Below are positions 21,606 through 32,770 of a stretch of 64,000 nucleotides of DNA, piece by piece (the stretch's first letter is position 1; the number at the start of each line of letters is the position of its first letter). Location of the stretch: NCBI GenBank assembly GCA_020746835.1, contig JAGPNK010000015.1, forward strand, positions 620,001 through 684,000. Direction: 5' to 3'. This stretch comes from Stachybotrys elegans (taxonomy: Eukaryota > Ascomycota > Sordariomycetes > Hypocreales > Stachybotryaceae). A program made the position numbers and the translations under genes. The notes under the pieces are model-generated. The model was not told the DNA's origin. It made no database searches and worked only from the letters and a program-made list of their open reading frames with translations.

Positions 21606-23371
21606 TTACCTTTGCCCTAACCCGAGGTTGGGCATTGCGCTCTTATCACCTGGCAATACAGCATTTAGAAAAACACCCACAATGGCAGCAATGACAAAGG
21701 GTGTCTCGACGGCGAGGTTGATACCCTGCTGGAACCCAACGAGATTGACGTTGGACCCTTGGTAGTCGAGGATGCTCGCAAACCAATCCGGCTGGCAGAT
21801 ATCCATGAAGCCAATGCCTAGTGCGACAGTCAGGATGAAGCGATCCCGGCGTGTCCAGTTGATGAGAGCAAGGACGCGGATACCAGCAACAGCAATGGTG
21901 CTGTAGAGGAAGACTTGCATCCCGCCCAGCACAGATGGCGGCATGGACGCAAACACAGCTCCAAACTTGGCGGCAATGCCCATCAGAACCAAGAATCCAC
22001 TGGCTGCCCAGCCTGCGCGACGGGACGCACAACCAGTAAGGACAATGACGCCGTTGTTGCCGGCCTGGGCGACCATCGGCGGGCCCGTTGCTAGCGCGCT
22101 GAAGAAACTTCCCAATCCATCGCACAGAATACCACCTTGGATCCTGCTATTAAACTCGGTGCCCTCAATGGGCACGTCGGAGAGCTCGGCCGTGGCCAGA
22201 ATGTCCGGGATGCAACTAACAGCTTGGCAGGCGAACATGATAATCATGGGGAGGACAAGAGCACCGTCGACAGAGAGGTTGAAGGTGTGCACCCAGAGGA
22301 ATGTGCCGCCGGGCGCCCGGTCAATCTGCTCCGTCGACCAGTATCCCGTCGCGCCGGAGATGATGCAGCCGACAGCAAGACCAATGATGACGGACGCGGA
22401 GCGCATAAGTGGAGCTCCGATAGTCTCGACGATGATGATGGAGACAAAGACGCTGAATCCGAGACCAATCAGCTTGGGGTCGCCCCAGGGAAGAGGTCGC
22501 GGGGCAGCGGTGTTGGGGCATAGCGCGTAGAAGCCCTCTCCGCCGTGACAATTGGAGCTGCCGCCCCAGTTCTGCAGTCCGTTTCCGATGAGGTATACTC
22601 CGATGAGAGTCAGCAGGCTTCCCGTGATGAGCTTGGGGAAGAGCTTGTTGAGCGTCTTGGGCGGGATGAAGGCCATGCCGATCTGGATCCAGACGCAGCA
22701 GAGCATGGTGCCCAGGCAGGCGCCCCAGGCATCCGGGCAGGAACCCTGCGTGCCGTCCTCGGCGACGGGACACGTGCCGGAGCGGTAGCGGAGCGCGGCG
22801 TAGTTGAAGACGATGGGGAGGATGTCAAACGTGGGGCCGACGACAGAGAGCAGCCCCGTGCCGACGAAGAAGGGCGTCTTGAGTATGTGCAGGCGCGTGA
22901 CCTGCAGCGCCGTGGCTATGCCCGTGGTGATGAAGGCCGTGGAGACGAGGTAGGCCGTCATGTTTGGCTCGAAGTTGAAGGCGCCCGAGGCGATGGCCAG
23001 AGGCGGCGAGACGATGGAGCCGATCATGGTCAGGGCGTGCTGGAGGCCAAGGAGGAGCGTGAGCAGGACTGGCACGCGGTCGTTGAGGCCGTAGAAGGGG
23101 GCCTTGTAGTCCTTGTACTTCCGGTTCAGGGGCCAGACGTTGGGCGTGATGAGATACATGTAGTCCTGACGACCGTAAGAGGATGCTTGGAGCCAGGAAT
23201 CCGTGTCTGACTTACATAGTCCCCGATCCAGCCGTCGCGGGTTAGGAACATGTACCTGAGCTCCGCCATGGTGTTCTGCCACTTGCTCGTCGTTGCCATA
23301 CCTTGGCCGAGCGACGGTGAGTAGCTGGCCTCTGGGGAAGTCGACTTTTCCTCCATGACGGAAACGAGCAA
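21606..23371 (-). CDS. NCS2 family uric acid/xanthine permease-like transporter
   Basis: Exons 23371-23216 and 23165-21606 give 571 aa; the intron is 50 bp (GTAAGT donor) and joins GWIGDY to DYMYLITPNVWP, the usual NCS2 junction. LLGLQHALTMIGSIVSPP carries the QH motif of the first membrane span. FFVGTGLLSVVGPTFDILP, VGIGGG-like cores and ILATAELSDVPIEG follow in family order. The signature region at about residue 421 reads AGNNGVIVLTGCASRRAG, where Aspergillus UapA has Gln before NNG and Arg after the Thr; both positions differ here. The protein is a proton-coupled plasma-membrane purine transporter by homology, but those changes make its substrate uncertain. It is divergent from the amidohydrolase at 23797. 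Confidence 0.85.
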
Positions 23372-23796
23372 ATCCCGATAAAGCTTTCAGGCGGCAGCAA
23401 AGTAGTGAATTGGATCGTGGAGTTGACGACAGACCCAAGCCGTTGGGCCGGATCACCGGGGATATAAACACTTCGGCATTGGTGAATATCAGGCATGGGA
23501 TTGGCTGGCATGGGACTTGATAAGGCCCTCAGATAGATCGTAGATATGAGCGGCCCGTGGGAGTGGCTGGGCTAAGATATGGGGTTCTCTGGGGAACGGA
23601 TCTCGGCCGCGTCTGACAAGATAGCGGAGATTGAGAGATACTGAGAGTAAAATTAGGCAATACCTCGTGTCGGCCGAGCGTGCCGCACGAATACAACATC
23701 AGAGGCGCCAAGTCAAAACCGGAGCCGTTGACATGTCCAACTGCATGTCAAACTGCCAGAGTCAAGCTTGACATTGTAGGTGTATTTATTCTTGCC
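23372..23796. promoter_or_regulatory. Shared divergent promoter of the permease and amidohydrolase
   Basis: This 425-bp region separates two head-to-head genes. It contains CGGCCG palindromes at 23604-23609 and 23671-23676, the same element that is repeated six times in the divergent promoter at 27.8-28.0 kb. It also contains several GATA cores (AGATAG near 23532 and 23620, plus AGATAT), the site type bound by fungal nitrogen-control GATA factors. Co-regulation of a transporter and an enzyme under nitrogen limitation is inferred. Confidence 0.5.
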
Positions 23797-25321
23797 ATGA
23801 TGCTCAAATCCCAACAGCCAAGCGAGGCTGTTCCTTGCCTCTTTATCCACGCGACCATCATCACCGTCGACAAAGATCGCTCCGTTATTCTCGACGGAGC
23901 CCTTGCCACGCATCATGGCCGCATCACGGCGCTCGGCAAAACTTCACAGCTTCTTGCCAGCCCCCAGGCTTCCGCGCCGGATATCCGCATAATTGACTGC
24001 GCGGGGAAGATCGTCACCCCTGGGCTGGTCAACACGCACGCACATCTGGCGCAGTCGCTCCTCCGCGGGCTGGCCGAGAACTTGAACCTCCACGAGTGGC
24101 TCTGCGACGCAGTATGGCCTCTGGAAGCAAACTACGTGGCGGAGGATGGCTACGTCGCGGCGATGCTGACCATTGCCGAGATGCTCAAGACGGGGACGAC
24201 GTGTTTCCTGGAAGCTATGCTCACGCATCGAAGCGGGCTTGAGAATGTTGTTCGAGCTGTCGAGGAAACCGGGATTCGAGCTTGTCTGGTACGCCGCACG
24301 AAATGATAATCTACTATTCCGGGATGTGCCTATTAACCACCAACAGGGCAAATTGGTCAAGGCGGCAGAGACCAACTCGGACTTGAATCTCAAGGATGCC
24401 AGGGACCGTGATGTCGCCTCAATGTCCGTCTCTTCGGCCGTGGCCGCCCATGAAAAATACCATGGCACCAGCAACAGCAGGCTACACATGTGGCTGGCAG
24501 CTGGAACTCCCAGGGGTTCTCCCAGCGCTGCGCATGCAGCTATCGGTGAGGCCGCCCACAAACACGACATTGGCCTCACCATGCACTGCGCCGAAGCGCC
24601 CAAGGACCGTGAGATTTACCGCCAGTACTATGACTGCAGCCCGTTCCAGTTCTGCCGTGACACTCACCTGACTGGCTCCAAGAGCGTCTTTGCGCATGTT
24701 GTTCATCCGGATGAAGGCGCAGGCGACTTTGACATCCTCAGGGAGAGCAAGAGTACCGTCAGCCACAACCCCACGAGTAATCTCAAGCTCGGATCGGGGG
24801 TCGCACCGATCCCTGAGATGCTCGCCGCGGGTGTCAATGTGGCACTAGGAACCGACGGCGCTCCGTGCAATAACACATACGACATGTTCCGCGAGATGCA
24901 TCTGGCTTCCATACTGCACTGCGGCGTGCGGCACGAAGCGTCGCTGGTGGACGCCTACCAAGTCTTAGAGATGGCGACGATAAACGGCGCTCGTGCTCTG
25001 GGTCTGGAGCAGCAGATAGGAAGCTTGGAGGTGGGCAAAAAGGCCGATATTGTTGTTGTTGCTCCCAAAGATCTGTCGGCGGCACCATGGGACCCCGCTC
25101 AGGTCGCCTCGGGCGGTATGGACCCAGTCACAGTGCTGGTGCACAGCTCTGGTGCCCAAGTCGAGACAGTTCTTGTCGACGGCCATTTTCTGGTGGACGA
25201 AGGAAGGCTGGCGCATCTTGACGAAGACATGATCATGGCTCGGGCCAGAGAGAGCGTGGCTGGAATCCGCAGCAGAAGTGGTGTATCTGCTCGAACAAAC
25301 ACACGGCTAAAGTATATATAG
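23797..25321 (+). CDS. Metal-dependent amidohydrolase/deaminase (SAH/MTA deaminase-chlorohydrolase subfamily)
   Basis: Exons 23797-24288 and 24347-25321 give 488 aa; the 58-bp intron (GTACGC...CCAACAG) joins GIRACL to GKLVKAAE in phase 0. The start is the first of two adjacent Met codons (MMLKSQQPSEAV). Metal ligands are visible: HxH in TPGLVNTHAHLAQSLLRG, His in LTMHCAEAPKDRE, the following His in VFAHVVHPDE and Asp in VALGTDGAPCNN. IGSLEVGKKADIVVV is the typical C-terminal beta-sandwich sequence. Relatives deaminate adenosine derivatives, guanine-like purines or triazines. The shared promoter with a purine-type permease suggests a purine or other N-heterocycle, but the exact substrate is not set by sequence. 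Confidence 0.85.
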
Positions 25322-25405
25322 ATTGCTGATCCACCATCTGCTGTATCCGTGACTGTCTGTAGCTGAATGCCTTGACAACGATGGCGGCGACAGGACCATC
25401 GAGTG

Positions 25406-27720
25406 TCAGTTTTGGAAGAAGCTGTCAAACAAGTACTGGCTGTCGAATCCTATCTGCGACGGCAATAGGTCGATCAACGTGTGCCAGTCTTCGGCCTCGC
25501 CCTCGATGCTTGGTGTCGGGGCCGACGTTGTTGAGGTGACAGGCGACGTAACACCCAGGTTCTGCGAAGCGTCTCGAATAACAGACTGCATGTTCAACAG
25601 CCTGGCCTGCTTCCGCGATTGCATTCCGCCCTGGGAGTTGCGGCCCCTCTTGCGTGACTCGGCGGCCGTGCTGGACTTGCCGATCTCCTGCTGCAAGAAG
25701 GAAAGTAGCTGCACGCCGCGTGTGGCGATCTTGTTGCGCTCGAACTTCTTCAGGTACAATACCGTGTCGGCGACAAGTTTTCTGTGCTCTCCAAACTCCT
25801 TGTCTGATGGGCTGCGATGTAGCATATCGAGACAGAGGATGATGGCAGCAGCAACGGAGAAGGCCTGCTCTATCCAGAGCACGGGGCCGGCTTCGTCCAT
25901 GGCCACAAAGGCCTCACGGAGTATCGTCTTGGCGGCAGCCAGGCAGGTTCGCCGCGTAAAAGCAAAGGCGGTGTTGGTGAAGGATGGACCTATAAACTTG
26001 CGATGGCTGTTGCTCGTCAGGGACCATTCCAAACCCTCGTTGAATAAACTACAGGGTGTGAACTTACATCATGATGATCTTGTGTGCTACATCGTGTTAG
26101 TGAGACAGGTAGATGGAAGTTAGACAACACTCACAAGCACAAATGGTCAAGGAACGGCGCGCCCAGCCGACATAGGCCGGCCACTCAGCCGCAACCGGGG
26201 CATTGCTCGACAGAAAGGTGGGCATGGATGCCGTGGCAAGTTTCCGCATCCTGTTGTCAAAGTCAAGGACCTGTTCGTACCGAGTATACATGGTGTTGCT
26301 GCCGGCCATGGCGTCAAGGAGTTGCGGCATGAGTGCAGCAATGTCGAAGCGGTAATTGCAGTAGCTGGCCTGGGTTGGCATTGCTTCAGGCTGGACCGCC
26401 ATGTCATGGTCGTTGCAGTTCAGCGGCCTGATGTGGCTGCTGATGAACTGGGGTCTCAAAGCGTATGTCTCGGAGAAGGGGATGCTGAACCAGTCCTGCG
26501 TACATAGTTGGATGAAGACACGCTTGCCTGCCTCAGATTTCCGGAGCTGGTCGACAGTCGGTGAATCCCCAGGCCCATCCGCTTCGAGCCGGTGCAGACC
26601 AAGGCTTTGCGCTATCCTACTAGCTGCTGCAAGTAGAACAGACTGGCTGTTGGAGTTTCCGAGGATGTGAGCTGCAATGGTCAATGTTGCTATGGCTTGG
26701 ACAGAATAGATGGTATGGATCTCGGTGTAGCCGGCTAGGTTCAAGCACATCACGGTAGCTTCATACCACCGAGACGACAATGTCGACTGCTCAGCGGCAG
26801 AGAAGCCCCATGCCCGACAGACGGAAGACGTGGCGCAAGTCATACTACCGGTCAAAACAGAAAAGAGAAGCGCGAGCCATTGTAGGTTGAGCTGGTCATG
26901 TCTGACGTTGCCACGGTACTCGGCAAAGAAGAGGTCGAGGTCGCTGGAGAATATCTTGGATGAATACGATCCGTGATACCACAGCAGAGACTCGTTGTGG
27001 AAGGCAACCAGCTGGAGAACGTGAGATCTACTAGGCAGCAAGACTTCCAGGACGTCAAGCTGCGCAGACCTGATGCCCTCTGTCAGAGGATTTGCCATAC
27101 ACAATACATCTGACATGGGGCGTCTGGGGCCACTGTCGTGCTCTGGTGCGTTGACAAAGTCGGAGTCTTTTCTACGACCCCAAGCTAAGAATTCCAAGAC
27201 GGTCGCGGCATCGACATCATCCACGGTGGCTACATCAGCTGATTGCACTACGACGACCTCGCCCTCGAGCGCATCGGACGATCTAGTGACTCCAGTCTCT
27301 GGAGTCTCCAGCTGCGGCCGAGTTGTAGCTGGGGCTGCTGGGGTTGCGGGATGTGGTTCGACCATTGATCGAGAGCCCTCCTCCAGCCGGGATTCGAGCT
27401 CCGATACCCGTTGAAGCAAGGCCCGTACCGTTTCGCTAGTTTCCGCGTGCTTCGCCAAGTCCGGGGTTGAAGGAGGCCTGGCAGGAGTCGGATTGTCCTG
27501 ACGAGTACAGAGATTTGCAACGCCTCTACGATGAGAAATGCAAATGTTAGCCAAGCATTTGCATACGTAATTGGTAACATAAAAGACAGGCAGGGAATAG
27601 TGAGTACCGTTTGATGCAAGTGTCGCATGGGATGCTTTTGTCGCATCGAATCTTGCGACGATGGCATGGCGTGCATGTCAGACGCGCCCGCTGGCCTCGG
27701 CCTTCTGTATCCTCGTCCAT
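25406..27720 (-). CDS. Zn2Cys6 transcription factor with fungal_trans-like domain
   Basis: Exons 27720-27608, 27525-26135, 26086-26068 and 26006-25406 give 707 aa; introns are 82, 48 and 61 bp. The zinc cluster CTPCHRRKIRCDKSIPCDTCIKR is completed by the last Cys in exon 2 (VANLC). A coiled-coil-like segment (LLQRVSELESRLEEG) follows, then the regulatory domain with SSRWYEATVMCLNLAGY and AQSLGLHRLEADG. Exon 3 is only 19 nt; with it the sequence crosses into MIHRKFIGPSFTNTAFAFTRRTC, the strongly conserved C-terminal block of this class, which is why I trust it. The gene is divergent from the 2OG oxygenase at 28173 across a promoter with six CGGCCG sites, so it is the likely local regulator. 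Confidence 0.85.
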
Positions 27721-28172
27721 ATCTTCGTGCAATGCCAGACTTATTCTGCGAGGCACATGCGGATGTGGGTTGCTGAGAGGTGCATGGGCAATGTATGACG
27801 GCCGCGATGAGCGTGGCAGGATGGTTGAGCGGCGGCCGAAATCACGCCGCTGCCAAACAACTAAGGCCGCCATCTGCTATCTGCTATCTGTCTTATCGCA
27901 TTCCATGGACCAAGGCAGGTGCGATGGCGGCCGAGAAATCACCAGTGGCCCACACACACCTGTAATCTCACATGAAAGTCTCTGGCTTCGGCCGCTATCT
28001 CGGCCGCGCTCATCGGCCGCGCACCCTCCTCCCCACGTTCGTCTTCTTGCTGCTGACAGCCAAGGGCTTATCTTGGACCACAAGACGGATATAACTCCAA
28101 GGTCAAGACTTGTTATAAAACGAATTGAAGCATATCCTAGCAACATCAAAACTACCACAACCCTCACTCGCA
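27721..28172. promoter_or_regulatory. Divergent promoter with six CGGCCG palindromes
   Basis: CGGCCG occurs at 27799, 27833, 27928, 27989, 28001 and 28014, four of them preceded or followed so that the site reads TCGGCCG or CGGCCGA. By chance such a hexamer is expected about once in 4 kb. CGG/CCG inverted triplets are the half-sites of Zn2Cys6 proteins, and such a protein is encoded on one side. A TATAAAA-like element lies at about 28114, upstream of the oxygenase start. Confidence 0.6.
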
Positions 28173-29274
28173 ATGGAGCCTACCAAGTACGTCGACCGCG
28201 TCGTCCCAGAGATTTCCCTGCGTGACTTTGACTCGCGCATCGACCAAATCACTGCCGAGCTCATCGAGGCGGCTGAGAATGTGGGCTTCTTCTCCATCGT
28301 CGACCATGGCATTTCCCGGGAGGCAGTAGACAACATCTTTGACCAATCCGCCCGCTTCTTCAACCAGTCCGACGAGATCAAGGCTCGCGTTCCCTTTTCG
28401 CCACAGCACAATGCCGGTTGGGAGAAGAACGCCCAGGTCCGGCCCTCCACCGGCGCTGTGGATCGCAAGGAGTCGTACCAAATGCAGTTTGGCGACGGCA
28501 TGAATGGTAAGCTACATGTAACAAAGAGGAAGAAGTTCGGCTTACATGATACAAGGACGATGGCTCGATGACGAGACGCTTCCGGGATTCCGCCAAGAAG
28601 CACTCACCTTCATGCACAAGACGCAGGAGGTGAGCGAAAAGCTCATGAAGTGCTTTGCGCGTGGGCTCAACTTTGACGACGACTACTTCATCAAGGCCCA
28701 CGACGTCGGCCGGCAGGAATCGCAGACCGTCTGTCGGCTGCTGCACTACTTTGAGACGCCCCGGACGCCCAACCCCACAGGCGAGGTCTTTCACCGCGCT
28801 GGTGCACACGCCGACTGGGATTTCCTGACGCTGCTCTTCCAAAAGTCGGGCCAGTCTGGGCTCGAGATCTGCCCTGGGCGCGAGGTCTCCACGTCCTTTG
28901 GATACGGCGACTCATGGACCAAGGTAGAGCCGAATGCCGAGAAGAACGCCATCGGTAAGCACCCGCTCGGTCATCTCACCTCCGTTTTCTAACGTACCGT
29001 CTTAGTGTGCAACATTGGCGACTTGCTCATGTCGTGGTCCGATGACCGCTTCAAGTCAACATTTCACCGCGTCAAGGCGCCGTGCGAGCCTGATGACTTT
29101 TACGGAGAGCGATACAGCATTGCTTACTTTAACCAGCCCTGCCGAGATGCCAAGATCCAAGGACCGCTGAAGAAGTATCCTCTCATAACCGGCGAAGAGT
29201 TCAACCGTAATGCCATGAGCAGGAACTACAAGGCTCTCCAGGAGAAGCTGAGCAAGGAAATTAGCGTGAACTAG
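28173..29274 (+). CDS. 2-oxoglutarate/Fe(II) oxygenase, isopenicillin N synthase-like
   Basis: Exons 28173-28506, 28556-28954 and 29006-29274 give 333 aa; introns are 49 and 51 bp, both in phase 1. The DIOX_N part reads VPEISLRDFD...GFFSIVDHGI. The iron ligands are H and D in AGAHADWDFLTLL and the distal H in STFHRVKAP; the 2OG-binding pair is RYSIAYF (R-x-S). The enzyme should hydroxylate or oxidise a small organic substrate in the cytosol. It is head-to-head with a Zn2Cys6 regulator and near the permease/amidohydrolase pair, so a catabolic role for the group is plausible. It is not a TauD-type xanthine dioxygenase, which belongs to another branch of the superfamily. Confidence 0.9.
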
Positions 29275-29340
29275 GGGGTCGTAGTCATGTATGCATAGAT
29301 TTGGCGTTATGTGCTCTCGTTGACTAATTTGGCCCTACGT

Positions 29341-31126
29341 TCATCTCCAGCGGTTGTTCTGACCTTCATAAATGATGAAGCATGCTTGCTCAGACCAAAC
29401 CCAGAATAGTGTTCCACGGCAGGCCATGCTCATGACTAATTCCCACTCGTCTCCTGCTGCGCGATGCCCAGACTGCACCGTCGATACGAGTGGAAACAGA
29501 TTGCCTCCGGTCTTGAATACCAGGGACCACCGTCCGTCTTCGTCTGGCTGCAGTGCCTCGCACAGCGAGTCAAGCCGGACCTCTCCAGCACACTCCTGGT
29601 GTCCATCCAGATATCCCAACAAAATTCCGGAGATGGTGTCTCCTTTCTGACATGGAATTATTTCTCTAAGATTCTCCAGGTTATGCTTTGTCGAAAAGTA
29701 GTCTAGAAGACTCGGATGAAAAGGATTTGGCGGTGGTTCCAATTCTGTAAAGTCGCGAGTTATGGGGTCTGGGCAAGGGCTTTCAAAGCCCAGGACGCCT
29801 ATAATATGGTTGTCACGAGCTTCCAAGTAAACTCGCTGCGTGGACTCAAATATCTCGACCAAGGTCCACCTCATGGAGCCGGGGTGGGAGGCGCTCGAAC
29901 ATGTGCCAGCAACGAATGTGCGTTGCATATTCGTGACCATCTAAGACATCGCTTTAGCCAATTTCGAGACAGTCAAAATCAAGCTTACCAGTAGACCATG
30001 TCGGGAAGGCGTCCCCGAATAGCGCTGCCATAGCTCTCTAACTACCTCTCCCTTTTCAAGCGGCACATAAATCCATGATCCTCTCTGCCATGGTTTGTAA
30101 AACGAAAGGTCATCATCTTGAGCCGTATGTGCGTGTATTGCCCTGATGCCGTGATCCCGTAAAATAGAGTAAGCAGTTATGGACGGGTCGTTGAAGACGA
30201 GGCATGCCATTCGATCTGGTATGCGTTTCCGGGTAGGTATCCGATTGAAGTGTTCAAATCTTGGAGCATTCAGTGGCAGTACACTCCATGTACTAGAAGG
30301 CATGCGTGGGGTGTGTATACGACGCAGTTTGATGCCCTAAAATATCATGTTAGGCCATCCATTTTCTCTAGCTGCGCTTGTCAACTCACATCCGACTCGA
30401 CAATGGCTATGCCTCCACCCCGTACTCTGCGCCACCAAATGCCTGGAACAGCCGTACGCGGGGGTGGGGGAGACGTCAATGGTCTGACTTCAGTGATTCC
30501 CAGATAGTTTACGGCATAACACACGTCTTCTGTCTCACCCAGAGGACCCAATAACTGCGAGCCATTCGATGGCGAGTTCGAAAGGGACGATAGGTACCTT
30601 CTTCCCTCAAAGGTGACAAATGTACACCAGACGTTATCGTTGAGATTTACCTCGTATTTTTCCACTCCTCTCCAGGCGGTCAAGAAGCTGGTGGTAGCAT
30701 AGCAATGCAGTAAATCGCTAGCAATAATCGACCATAGTTCATTCGAGAGATGGAGATTCCGTTGGCCGTAGTATCTCGAGAGCCCATCCACTACTTTGCT
30801 TTCAAGCCATTGATCGCGTCGATGCTTTTCGTCGGGTGTGATAGGGTGCTTGTAGCTTGTGACCAGGATACAGTCCAGACTCGGTTGGCACGAAATAAGA
30901 TCCTCGCAAAATTTGTGGCACTCGCGATGACACTGACAAGTGAAGCCTAATTGACGAGATTGCTCCTGGCATGGTGTTATCACTAAATCCTGTATTGGTA
31001 TCTTCACATAATGGAACTTGGCACGAAGGATATCCACGTACCGTGAGAAATTATTTCGTCAGGCGCAATGTCCAATCGACAGATGCGACAAACCAATGGC
31101 TCTTGATCCTTATTCATGGTGGCCAT
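29341..31126 (-). CDS. Unrecognised fungal protein with N-terminal Cys motifs; possible frameshift near the start
   Basis: Three well-supported coding blocks: a first ending at 30390, then 30336-29989 and 29940-29341, with introns 30389-30337 (53 bp) and 29988-29941 (48 bp), both phase 0. They encode at least 531 aa. The first block has a cysteine-rich stretch (FTCQCHRECHKFC); later parts are rich in Trp and aromatic residues typical of a globular protein (RGSWIYVPLEKGEVVRELW). Upstream, an ATG at 31126 starts MATMNKDQEPLVCRICRLDIAPDEIISH, a CxxC motif that would fit the N-terminus, but it is in another frame from RAKFHYVK; no intron of acceptable size corrects it. Either the gene has a small indel or the start model is wrong. 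Function unknown. Confidence 0.6.
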
Positions 31127-31355
31127 CACCAGGGGCTAGAGGCACTTGGTACGCAGTGATTTCAGGTTGGCGGTTGAGGCGATGCTCAGGGTGATAAGCT
31201 GGTAATGGCTGAGGCCACCTAAGCCAAAAGCCACAAAACAAAAAGTCCCCGAAGTAAAAGCCACAACAACAGCCACATGAACGGGCAGCCACAGAAACAA
31301 CATAAGCCATTTAGAAACCAACATTTGAACATTGCCTGCAAAAATGCCCAACCCC

Positions 31356-31952
31356 CTAAGATCGCTCGTACTCGTCAAGTTCTTCCGGCCTGGGTGGAGG
31401 TGCGCTGCCCGTCATCTCGCAAACTGCCTCCTCTATGTACCAAGATTCTACATGACCAGCGTCGATGTACCACGCCTTGTCGTTCGATGTGCATGGCCCA
31501 AACCTCGGAATGAAGACTGCTACAACGCCGTCTCTGTTCCAGTTCGCCTCCAATGTCCACACGCGTGCCTTGGTACCCCAAACCGTCATGCCACCGACAG
31601 CGCCAATATTAGGATTGGCTCTGAAATATGACTCGGCATATCCTAAAAGCTGCTTCTCCAAGTCGTTGAATTTGCTGTTGCACCTGCGTTTGCATTCCGT
31701 CATGAGAATAGTGGTCGCTACAGAAGGATCTGGGAAGAGATGTTGAACCAAGATGTCGACCCGCCGTCTGCTTCTATTATCGGGACTGTGCTCATGTGAT
31801 ATGATGTAGCGTTTTTCCGGTGGAAACTTGAGTGCGAGGTAATGCTGCCAGAATGCAGAGACCTTGTACTCGATGTTGTCTTGGACGGCATTTTGGTAAA
31901 GAAACACAAGCTCAGGTGTTGACAGTAAATTCTGAAAAGTAGAAGCCCCCAT
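31356..31952 (-). CDS. Hypothetical protein with PD-(D/E)xK nuclease-like features
   Basis: This single exon is 198 aa from the chosen Met (MGASTFQNLLSTPELVFL). The frame is open upstream to a Met at 32060, but that extension is Ser/Phe-rich and less protein-like. The middle contains RRRVDILVQHLFPD, then TILMTECKRRCNSKFNDLEKQL, an order (Asp, then Glu-x-Lys after a hydrophobic strand, then a helix with Gln) that resembles the PD-(D/E)xK nuclease core. Such small proteins are common in fungal genomes, usually without known function. The nuclease call is an inference from one motif. Confidence 0.55.
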   Translation of the reverse strand: MGASTFQNLLSTPELVFLYQNAVQDNIEYKVSAFWQHYLALKFPPEKRYIISHEHSPDNRSRRRVDILVQHLFPDPSVATTILMTECKRRCNSKFNDLEKQLLGYAESYFRANPNIGAVGGMTVWGTKARVWTLEANWNRDGVVAVFIPRFGPCTSNDKAWYIDAGHVESWYIEEAVCEMTGSAPPPRPEELDEYERS

Positions 31953-32060
31953 ATTCAGAGGTGGTCTGTATCGGAAACTTGAGAAAGGCTTGGGAAAAGA
32001 AGAATGAGAAAATGTCGCGGCTCTCAGGCTGCCATTATATATGTGTCTGACCTTGAACAC

Positions 32061-32770
32061 ACCAGCATCACGGCAGCATTCTCATTTACTTACCCTGGCT
32101 CTCTATTAACCATGCATGGAACCGACGTCTCCTCCTGACCGCCGCGAGATACCCGTTCAGCTCGGCCCTGGCATGTCCCAGTCATCGATGACAGGGCATT
32201 GGGACTGTTCGCAGCCAATGATTAAATCGTGTGGACAGGGGTGCTAGTGTGTTGGCTCTGTATCGTCAAGTTCTATAGTTACAGCGAGCACCGAGTACAT
32301 TGATCACCCAAATAAGGCAAACGGGCACTTTCGCCATGTGTCATGAGGCCTCATGCAAGCATATCAAGCAGAGTATTGCCGGCCTTGCCAAGGTTTGCTT
32401 ATATCGAGCATGGGTAGTGGTTAGGCGAGTGAATTTCACTCGAAGAAGTACCCAATCTTCCTCATCGAACCTCGCAGCCTCTATTCGCTCGTTCGGGTAC
32501 TGCAAAATCGCGGCTGCCTCAGCAAAGACCCACAAGACACGAAGCGATGGTGGTGGGAATGCCGTTCTGGTTGGCTTCTGGCATAAAAGAGAAGGGTAAA
32601 GCTCCACTTACATACAGGTCCCCAGCTGGCCACTCATTAAGTACCACGCAGCATGGATGTCTTTTTCTGTTCTAGCTCTACTGACTTTAGTTGCGAATAC
32701 ATTTGGTTCCACGAAAAGGCATAGGCTAAGAGTGTACTCAGTACATACTGCTCTACATTATATACTTAGT
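32061..32770. other. Intergenic region, no gene seen
   Basis: About 700 bp without a convincing coding region. It should hold the promoter of the gene ending at 31356. It ends at the octamer microsatellite. Confidence 0.4.

Noticed and set aside
22545..23210. Long Asp/Glu/Arg-rich open frame on the plus strand
   Set aside because: It is antisense to the NCS2 permease exon; the composition is a by-product of GC-rich codons on the other strand.
28173..29274. Idea that the oxygenase is the fungal xanthine dioxygenase XanA
   Set aside because: XanA is of the TauD/TfdA branch. This protein has the DIOX_N plus HxD...H, RxS layout of the isopenicillin-N-synthase branch.
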